A stretch of 61,974 nucleotides of DNA from Xylophilus sp. (GTDB lineage Bacteria; Pseudomonadota; Gammaproteobacteria; Burkholderiales; Burkholderiaceae_C): assembly GCA_009914555.1 (NCBI GenBank), contig WNDY01000022.1:1-61974 (forward strand), written 5' to 3'. Position numbers and translations under genes: made by a program. Within the stretch, counting starts at the first letter, position 1, and each line of letters begins with the position of its first letter. This document shows positions 56,131 to 61,974 of this stretch, piece after piece. Below the pieces are notes generated by a model. That model did not search any database. It was not told where the DNA came from and saw nothing but the letters and a program-made list of their open reading frames with translations.

Positions 56131-56963
56131 TGTCCGCCATTGCCGCCCCCGCCCGTTCGCTCGACGCGGCCGAGGCCGCGGCCGCCGCGGCGCCCGTCAG
56201 TGCTGCCGCCGGCGCGCGCCGCTGGCGCGGCCTGGTGCTGCCGGCCGTGGCCGTGCTGCTGTGGTGGGCGGCCGCGCAGCTGCACCTGGTCAATTCCGCG
56301 CTGCTCGTCTCGCCGGCCAGGGTGCTGGCCACCGGCTGGGAGCTGGCCGTGAGCGGCCGGCTCTGGCTGGCGCTGGCCGCGAGCCTGGCGCGCGAGGTCA
56401 CGGGCTTTTCGATCGGCACCGTCTCGGGCCTGCTGCTCGGCGGCCTGCTGGGCCTCTGGCCGCGCTTCGCGCGCATCGTCGGCCCGAGCTTCAACACCTT
56501 CAAGCAGATCTCTCTGTTCGCGTGGATTCCGCTGATCTCGGTCTGGTTCGGCCTCGGCGACGTGGCCAAGGTGGTGTTCCTCTCGCTCGCGGCGCTGGTG
56601 CCGGTGGTCGTCAACACCTGCGATGGCATCCGCGGCACGCCGGCCGCGCTGCTCGAAGTCGCCCGCGTCTACGGCTACACGCGCCGCCAGACGGTGCTGG
56701 AGGTGGTGCTGCCCGCGGCCGTGCCGTCGATCTTCACCGGCATCTACCTCGCGCTGGTCTATTCGTGGCTCGCCACCATCGGCGCCGAGTACCTGCTGGT
56801 CGCCGGCCGCGGCGTGGGCAACCTGCTCATCGAGGGCAGCGAGCACTTCCAGATGGACATGGTGATCTTCGGGATGATCGTGCTCGGGACGGTCGGCTGG
56901 TTCATGAACGCCTCGGCCCGCGCTTTGGAACGACGCATCGCCCGCCGCTTCGGCCGGGCCTGA
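56130..56963 (+). CDS. SsuC-like ABC permease 2, 277 aa
   Basis: A second permease of the same class, with an Ala-rich N-terminus (residues 1-28), then helices and the EAA loop ALLEVARVYGYTRRQTVLEV. The core block SFNTFKQISLFAWIPLISVW is intact. Its start overlaps the first permease's stop (TGATG), implying coupled translation. Two distinct permease genes suggest a heterodimeric channel. Confidence 0.88.
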   Translation: MSAIAAPARSLDAAEAAAAAAPVSAAAGARRWRGLVLPAVAVLLWWAAAQLHLVNSALLVSPARVLATGWELAVSGRLWLALAASLAREVTGFSIGTVSGLLLGGLLGLWPRFARIVGPSFNTFKQISLFAWIPLISVWFGLGDVAKVVFLSLAALVPVVVNTCDGIRGTPAALLEVARVYGYTRRQTVLEVVLPAAVPSIFTGIYLALVYSWLATIGAEYLLVAGRGVGNLLIEGSEHFQMDMVIFGMIVLGTVGWFMNASARALERRIARRFGRA

Positions 56964-56975
56964 CACGGTAGAGAC

Positions 56976-57845
56976 ATGACGACATCCACCCTCGACACCC
57001 CCCAGGCCGCCGCAACGACCGGCGCGCTCTCCATCCACGGCGTCGGCAAGCGCTTCGCCAGCGCGCAGGCCGAGGGCGGCAGCCTGCAGGTGCTGCAGGG
57101 TATCGACCTCGACGTGCGCGCCGGCGAGTTCGTCAGCATCGTCGGCGCCAGCGGCTGCGGCAAGTCCACGCTGCTGCGGCTGGTGCTCGGGCTTGACGAC
57201 GAGTTCGACGGCCGCATCACGCTCGACGGCCGGCCGATCGACGGCACCGGCCGCGAGCGCGGCATCGTCTTCCAGGACCACCGCCTGTTCCCCTGGCTGA
57301 CGGTGGAGGAGAACGTGGCCGTCGGCCTGCGCAACGCGCCGGTCCCGGCCGCACGCAAGCGCGAACTGGTGGCCGAGCACGTCGCCCTGGTCGGCCTCGA
57401 AGCCTTCGCGCAGTCCTATCCGCACCAGATCTCCGGCGGCATGGCCCAGCGCGTGGCGATCGCGCGCGGGCTGGTCAACCGGCCGCGCGTGCTGCTGCTC
57501 GACGAGCCGTTCGGCGCGCTTGACGCGCTGACGCGCTCGCGCCTGCAGGGCGAGCTCCAGCACATCTGGCAGAAGGAGCGCATCACCATGCTGCTGGTCA
57601 CCCACGACGTGGAGGAAGCCGTCTACCTCGGCGACCGCGTGGTCGTCATGGAGCCGCACCCGGGCCGCATCAAGCGCATCGTGCCGGTGCCCCTGCCGCA
57701 TCCACGCAACCGCAGCGACCCGGCCTTCATCCGCATCCGCGACGACGTGCTGGCCGACTTCCTCGACCTGCCGGACGGGCCGGCGCCCGCACACGCCGCA
57801 GCGCCCTTCCCCGACCCCGCCCGGCCGCTGCAGCTGGCCTGGTGA
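56976..57845 (+). CDS. SsuB-like ABC transporter ATPase, 289 aa
   Basis: All nucleotide-binding motifs are present: Walker A GASGCGKST (57-65), Q-loop GIVFQDHRLFPW, signature ISGGMAQRVAIARG, Walker B RVLLLDEPFGALD and H-loop LLVTHDVEEA. It supplies energy to the two permeases upstream. The stop overlaps the next start (GTGA). Intact. Confidence 0.93.
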   Translation: MTTSTLDTPQAAATTGALSIHGVGKRFASAQAEGGSLQVLQGIDLDVRAGEFVSIVGASGCGKSTLLRLVLGLDDEFDGRITLDGRPIDGTGRERGIVFQDHRLFPWLTVEENVAVGLRNAPVPAARKRELVAEHVALVGLEAFAQSYPHQISGGMAQRVAIARGLVNRPRVLLLDEPFGALDALTRSRLQGELQHIWQKERITMLLVTHDVEEAVYLGDRVVVMEPHPGRIKRIVPVPLPHPRNRSDPAFIRIRDDVLADFLDLPDGPAPAHAAAPFPDPARPLQLAW

Positions 57846-59236
57846 CCCCTCTTCCTGCCGCTGCTGCATCCATGCCCTCTTCTGCTTCCACACCCCGCCA
57901 GATCAAGCTTGGCGCCTTCCTCATGGCCGGGGGCCACCACATCGCCGGCTGGCGTCATCCGGACGCGCAGGCCGACGCCGGCAGCAACTTCCGCCATTTC
58001 GTGCAGCTCGCGCAGAAGGCCGAAGCCGCCAGGTTCGACGCCGTCTTCCTGGCCGATGCCTCCGGCGTGCGCAACGAGCACCTCCCCTCGCTGGCCCGCA
58101 CCGCGCGCACCGACGGGTTCGAGCCGACGACGCTGCTCGCGGCCATCGCCGCGGTGACCGAGCGCATCGGCCTCATCGCCACCGTCTCCACCAGCTTCCA
58201 CGAGCCCTACAACGTGGCGCGCCGCTTCGCCTCGCTCGACCAGATCTCGGGCGGGCGCGCCGGCTGGAACCTCGTCACTTCGAGCGGCGAAGGCGAGGCC
58301 CGCAACTTCAACCGCAGCGCGCACGACGCCCATGCGCTGCGCTACGAGCGCGCGGCCGAGTTCCACGACGTGGTGCTGGGCCTGTGGGATTCCTACGAGG
58401 ACGGCGCCTTTCTCCGCGACAAGGCGGGCGGCCGCTACCTCGACCCGGGCAAGCTCCATGTGCTCAACCACCAGGGCAAGCACTTCCAGGTGCGCGGCCC
58501 GCTCAACGTGAACCGCTCGCCGCAGGGCCGCCCGGTCGTCGTGCAGGCCGGCGCGTCGGAGGCCGGCAAGGCGCTGGCCGCGCGCACGGCCGAGGTGATC
58601 TTCGTCGCCCACCAGACCTTCGACGAGGCGCGCGCCTTCTATGCCGACGTCAAGGGCTGCGTGTCGGACTTCGGCCGCCATCCGGACGACGTGAAGATCA
58701 TGCCGGGCATCTTTCCGGTGGTCGGCCGCACGCAGGCCGAGGCCGAGGAGAAGTTCGCGCAGCTGCAGTCGCTGGTCGATCCGGTCGTGGGCACCGCACT
58801 GCTGTCCACCGTGATCGGCGGCTTCGACTTTTCAGGCTACCCCGTCGACGGCCCCGTGCCCGAGCTGCCGCCCACCAACGGCCCCAAGAGCCGCCAGCGG
58901 CTGCTGCTCGACCTGGCCCGCCGCGACGGCCTGACGATCCGCGACCTGTATTTGCGCATCGCCGGCGCGCGCGGCCACCAGCAGGTGGTCGGCACGCCCG
59001 GGCGCATTGCCGACCAGCTGCAGCAGTGGTTCGAGGAAGGCGGCGCCGACGGCTTCAACATCATGGCGCCGTACTTCCCGGGCGGGCTCGACGATTTCAT
59101 CGCGCTGGTGCTGCCCGAGCTGCGCCGCCGCGGGCTGGTGCGCACCGAATACGAAGGGCGGACGCTGCGCGAGCATCTGGGGCTGAAGAAGCCCGTGCAC
59201 GGCGAAGGACTGCGGGCCTCCGCCAGATACTCCTGA
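57842..59236 (+). CDS. LLM-class FMN-dependent monooxygenase (NtaA/SnaA/DszA-like), 464 aa
   Basis: These enzymes use reduced FMN from a partner reductase to oxidise sulfones, sulfonates or aminopolycarboxylates. Family blocks are clear: KLGAFLMAGGHHIAGWRHPD, FDAVFLADASGVRNEHL, SLDQISGGRAGWNLVTSSGE, GRPVVVQAGASEAGKALAAR, ADGFNIMAPYFPGGLDDFI. GTG at 57842 overlaps the ATPase stop; an ATG at 57872 would remove 10 residues. With the sulfonate-type importer it suggests C-S bond cleavage. No flavin reductase is in the locus. Confidence 0.9.
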   Translation: MTPLPAAAASMPSSASTPRQIKLGAFLMAGGHHIAGWRHPDAQADAGSNFRHFVQLAQKAEAARFDAVFLADASGVRNEHLPSLARTARTDGFEPTTLLAAIAAVTERIGLIATVSTSFHEPYNVARRFASLDQISGGRAGWNLVTSSGEGEARNFNRSAHDAHALRYERAAEFHDVVLGLWDSYEDGAFLRDKAGGRYLDPGKLHVLNHQGKHFQVRGPLNVNRSPQGRPVVVQAGASEAGKALAARTAEVIFVAHQTFDEARAFYADVKGCVSDFGRHPDDVKIMPGIFPVVGRTQAEAEEKFAQLQSLVDPVVGTALLSTVIGGFDFSGYPVDGPVPELPPTNGPKSRQRLLLDLARRDGLTIRDLYLRIAGARGHQQVVGTPGRIADQLQQWFEEGGADGFNIMAPYFPGGLDDFIALVLPELRRRGLVRTEYEGRTLREHLGLKKPVHGEGLRASARYS

Positions 59237-59323
59237 CAGTATCAGCCTGCAGCGCGTGCCCGCTGTGCATCTCCGCCTAGTTCAGTGGGGAGTATCCTGC
59301 ACGCAGCGGCAGGAACTGCAGCA

Positions 59324-60556
59324 TCAGCCGTACCCGTACGGCTCCGGCGCCTGCCCCGTCGCCAGCCAGCGGCCGATGCCCTTGGCCCGGTAGTCCACCG
59401 GGTCGTGCAGCGTGTGCACGCGCACGTTGCGCCAGTAGCGGTCGAAGCCGTGGCGGCGGGCGGTGGAGCGCGCGCCGGTCAGTTCGAAGATCTGGGCCGT
59501 CACGTGCAGCGCGGTGCGCGCGGCCTGCACGCGCGCGGCGGCGATGGCGATGGCGAGTTCGCCGCGCTGCTCCCAGGTCAGCGCCAGGCCGGCGTTCCAG
59601 GCGGCCTGGAAATCGGCGAGCGCGAGGTCGGCCGAGGCGACGGCGGCGCGCAGCTGCAGCCAGAGTTCGCCCGCGCGCAGCAGCAGCAGCGGATCGTCCT
59701 GCGGCCGCTCGACGCCGGCGCCGGGCCAGGCGCGCGCCTCGGTGGCGAGCCAGGCCAGGGCCTCGTCGAGCGCGCCCTGCGCGTTGCCGAGGTAGATCTC
59801 GGTGAGCACCAGCTGGCCGATCAGGTTGCGCAGCGTGGCGCGCGGGCTCGACGCGACGCCGGGGGGCCTCAGCACCTCGTCGGCCGCGACCTGGACGCGG
59901 TCGAAACGGACGGTGCCGCTGTCGGTCTGGCGCTGGCCGAGGTTGTCCCAGTCGTCATTGACCGCCACGCCCTCGCGGTGCGTGGGCACGATCGCGAAGA
60001 TGCGGTCGGTCGGCGCGTCGCCGGTGGAAACCGACACGCTGAGCACGTCGGAATCGGCGGCGCCGGAGCAGAAGCTCTTGACGCCGTCGAGCTGCCAGCC
60101 CGCCTCGGTGCGCGTGGCCTGGAGCCGCGGGTCGCGGCCGTTGACCGCGTTGCCCCAGAACCAGCCCTGCTCCACCGTGCCTTCGCGCAGGTAGCGCTGC
60201 TGCTGCGCGGGCGAGCCGAACAGGATGACGCCCGCGACCTGCAGATGCTGGAAGCCGAACAGGTGCGCGAGCGAGCTGTCGGCCGCCGCGAAGCGCCGCA
60301 CGATGTGCAGGATCAGCGGCCACGGCGCCTCCGGCCCGCCGAAGGCGCGCGGCACCGCGAGCGTGAGCAGGCCGCTCGCGCGCAGCAGTTGGCGCTGGGC
60401 CAGCGCGGTGCCGCCGGCGCGGTCGCGCTCGGCGGCGGTGGCGGCGAGTTCGGCAGCCACGCGGGCGACGGCATCGGCATGGGGGCCGAAGTCCTCGCGC
60501 ACGGCGGGGCGGGCGAAGGCAGCGGCGGCGGAAGCGGTGGGAAGGGCAGCGGTCAT
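59324..60556 (-). CDS. Acyl-CoA-dehydrogenase-fold flavoprotein (SfnB/DszC-like), 410 aa
   Basis: Members beside sulfone or sulfonate oxygenases act as FMN-dependent monooxygenases rather than dehydrogenases. Blocks: ASGLLTLAVPRAFGGPEAPW, ADSSLAHLFGFQHLQVAG, WQLDGVKSFCSGAADSDVLS and WDNLGQRQTDSGTVRFDRVQ. The usual catalytic Glu of acyl-CoA dehydrogenases is not evident; the C-terminal segment RRHGFDRYWRNVRVHTLHDP fits the DszC group. It is convergent with the importer operon, 87 bp from the FMN oxygenase stop. Confidence 0.85.
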   Translation of the reverse strand: MTAALPTASAAAAFARPAVREDFGPHADAVARVAAELAATAAERDRAGGTALAQRQLLRASGLLTLAVPRAFGGPEAPWPLILHIVRRFAAADSSLAHLFGFQHLQVAGVILFGSPAQQQRYLREGTVEQGWFWGNAVNGRDPRLQATRTEAGWQLDGVKSFCSGAADSDVLSVSVSTGDAPTDRIFAIVPTHREGVAVNDDWDNLGQRQTDSGTVRFDRVQVAADEVLRPPGVASSPRATLRNLIGQLVLTEIYLGNAQGALDEALAWLATEARAWPGAGVERPQDDPLLLLRAGELWLQLRAAVASADLALADFQAAWNAGLALTWEQRGELAIAIAAARVQAARTALHVTAQIFELTGARSTARRHGFDRYWRNVRVHTLHDPVDYRAKGIGRWLATGQAPEPYGYG

Positions 60557-60665
60557 GCGCGGTGGACCGCCGGCGCCAGTGGCGGCACCGGGCGGCGGGC
60601 ATCGGAAAGAGGCCGCGAGCCTATGCCCGCGCGCGGCCGTTCCCAACCATTTTTTCGGCGTGTGC

Positions 60666-60894
60666 TTATGCGGCGGCTGCCACGAGCGGCCACAGCGGCA
60701 TCTCGCCCTGCGCGGCATCGCCGCGCCGGCGGTCGCGCACTGCGTTGGCGAGCACGAACGCGGCCACAGGCACAGAACACGCAGTCCATGGCCATGAAGG
60801 CGCGGTCCAGGCTCTGGCCCGGCAGCCAGGCCAGGCCGATGGCGCAGAGACCGTCGAAGAAGCGGACATTCCTGAACCAGCACTCCGAGGCCAC
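60666..60894 (-). pseudogene. Small YiaA/B-like two-helix membrane protein, frameshifted
   Basis: The frame opens at 60894 with a helix containing RFFDGLCAIGLAWLPG and continues QSLDRAFMAMDCVF. It then jumps by one base (length is 3n+1) to AAFVLANAVRDRRRG and a C-terminus ending MPLWPLVAAAA. The layout, two helices joined by a short loop and ending in xAxAVRDRR, resembles the YiaA/B two-helix domain. A small inner-membrane protein of unknown role; family call tentative. The rest of 60557-61009 shows nothing else supported apart from GGGGGTATA at 60945. Confidence 0.5.
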
Positions 60895-61009
60895 CCATCG
60901 GGTATCTTTTTTCGATGCTCCCGGCGGACGAATGAAAAAGATGCGGGGGTATAAAGCCAGAGCGCGCTCACAGAGCGTGCTTCGGCAGGATCATGGCAGG
61001 GGTATTGGT

Positions 61010-61816
61010 TCAGCCGCGCGCCAGCAGCTCCGCCACCTGCGCCTGCAGCGCCGCCGGCTCCACTGTCGCGCCGCCCGACTGCGCCGGTCCCACGTTGAGG
61101 CCCACGCGGCTGAAGATCCCGCGCCGCAGCGGGCAGCCCAGAATGCGGCCGCCCTCGGTGCGGCTGAAGCGCGATCCCCCCAGGTTGGTCAGCGCCATCG
61201 GCACGACCGGCACGTCGAGCCCCTCGGCGCGGGCGCGCTCGACGATCCTGGCGATGCCGCCCTTGAACGGCTGCAGCGCGCCGTCGCGGGTGATCGCGCC
61301 TTCGGGGAAGATCGCGAGCAGGTCGCCCTCGCGCAGCACCGCGTGGGCGCGCTCGAAGGCTTCGGCATAGGCGGCCGGGTCGTCCTTGTGCGGCGCGATC
61401 GGTATCGCGCGCGCCAGGCGGAACAGCCAGCCCAGCACCGGCACGGCGAAGATGCGTGAGTCCATCACGAAGTGGATCGGCCGCGGGCTCGCGGCCAGCA
61501 GCAGCACCGCGTCGACATAGCTCACATGGTTGCAGGCCAGCACCGCCGGGCCGCAAGCCGGTATGTGCTCGGCGCCGCTGATGCGGAAGCGATAGACCAC
61601 GCGCGTGGCGATCCAGGCGACGAAGCGCAGCAGGTACTCCGGCACCAGCAGGAAGATGTAGGCCGCGACGACCGCGTTGGCGATGCCTGTGAACAGGAAC
61701 ACCTGCGGCACGGTGAAGCCCGCGCCGAGCAGCGCGCCGGCGATGACCGCGCTCGTGATCATGAACAGCGCGTTGAGGATGTTGTTGGCCGCGATGATCC
61801 GCGCGCGGTGCGTAGG
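61010..61816 (-). pseudogene. MFS-acyltransferase fusion, 3' acyltransferase part, 5' end cut by IS
   Basis: The reading frame runs from the IS boundary (RARIIAANNILNALF) through two transporter-like helices into a PlsC domain: NHVSYVD (HX4D catalytic motif), then IFPEGAITRDG. Full-length relatives join a major-facilitator half to this 1-acylglycerol-phosphate acyltransferase. Here about 400 residues upstream are missing, replaced by an IS481-type end. An ATG at 61762 could still make 250 aa including the whole acyltransferase, so partial function is possible. Confidence 0.8.
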
Positions 61817-61974
61817 TGTCGCATCCCGGATGATTGCATAAGCGAGAATCGCTATCCACTCTTCATGGCCCGAGCGGTGATGCGAGGATTGATAGAGTCA
61901 CTGCAATCACCTCCGGAGGTCCAAGCATGCTGATCGCCCTGCACAGGAACGCCCGCACCACGCCCGCCGTGCGT
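61817..61974 (+). mobile_element. Left end of an IS481-family insertion sequence
   Basis: The homology of the acyltransferase gene stops at about 61817, where a TGTCGCATCCCGGATG end begins. The next 110 bp are less GC-rich and lead to a transposase start with a strong ribosome site. The element continues beyond the window. The boundary is inferred from the loss of coding homology and the TG end. Confidence 0.75.
61927..61974 (+). CDS. IS481-family transposase, first 16 codons
   Basis: An ATG at 61927 preceded by GGAGG opens MLIALHRNARTTPAVR, the typical N-terminus of IS481-family transposases (helix-turn-helix followed by a DDE domain). Only the start is within the window. Identification rests on this short match and on the IS-like end just upstream. 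Confidence 0.7.
   Translation, partial: MLIALHRNARTTPAVR

Noticed and set aside
59285..61459. 724-codon plus-strand frame at the right end
   Set aside because: It runs antisense to the DszC-like gene and the acyltransferase, both with clear motifs, and has no family features.

Overview
The window is GC-rich DNA (about 70% by eye) with the gene content of a Burkholderiales bacterium, most likely a plant- or soil-associated member of the Comamonadaceae (Variovorax, Acidovorax or Xylophilus type). Supporting signs are a Bug/TctC-type solute-binding protein, several LysR regulators, a queA-tgt neighbourhood, a betaproteobacterial thiC with its TPP riboswitch, and choline-sulfate and pectin-fragment utilisation genes. 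The genus is inferred from gene content only.

Layout. 1-375 is the right end of an IS3-family element that has cut off a sigma-54 activator. 866-2035 is an orphan gene of lower GC. 2213-14584 (minus strand) is one locus for a type I secreted repeat protein: repeat protein, OmpA/Pal-like lipoprotein, a six-hairpin/Mur-ligase-like fusion, then ABC exporter, HlyD adaptor and TolC. 14923-23267 is mostly core metabolism: RibD reductase fused to riboflavin synthase, ruvC, thiC, lpxC, then a TonB receptor. 23384-25012 holds what is left of a PQQ-alcohol-dehydrogenase cluster. 25105-30367 carries dps, oxyR preceded by an overlapping VapBC-like pair, a tetR gene and recG. 30486-33906 is a small muconate-cycloisomerase-like/YciI/Bug operon with a divergent LysR regulator. 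33959-36676 is queA and tgt, separated by an ATPase stub and an orphan AbrB-like gene. 36876-43548 is a choline-sulfate locus (sulfatase, TonB receptor, permease, binding protein, LysR). 43695-44047 is a DyP-peroxidase pseudogene, followed by dodecin. 44517-52292 is a pectin/rhamnogalacturonan locus. 52606-60556 is a sulfonate/organosulfur-type uptake and oxidation locus. The window ends in an acyltransferase truncated by an IS481-type element.

The most striking overall feature is selective decay. Thirteen accessory genes carry a frameshift, an in-frame stop or a truncation. The housekeeping genes ruvC, thiC, lpxC, dps, oxyR, recG and queA are open. This looks like a genome losing environmental functions, although sequencing error cannot be excluded from one sequence. 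Tgt is open but lacks two of its four usual zinc ligands, and the RibD reductase lacks its deaminase half and has no stop codon before riboflavin synthase.

The best candidate for an undescribed system is the secretion locus at 2213-14584. It pairs a repetitive T1SS-type surface protein with a cell-wall-binding lipoprotein and a large protein joining an alpha/alpha six-hairpin region to a MurF-like region with an altered nucleotide-binding loop. The secreted protein ends in 174-bp repeats, two of which are 178 bp long through a 4-bp duplication, so changes in repeat number would change the reading frame of its C-terminus.
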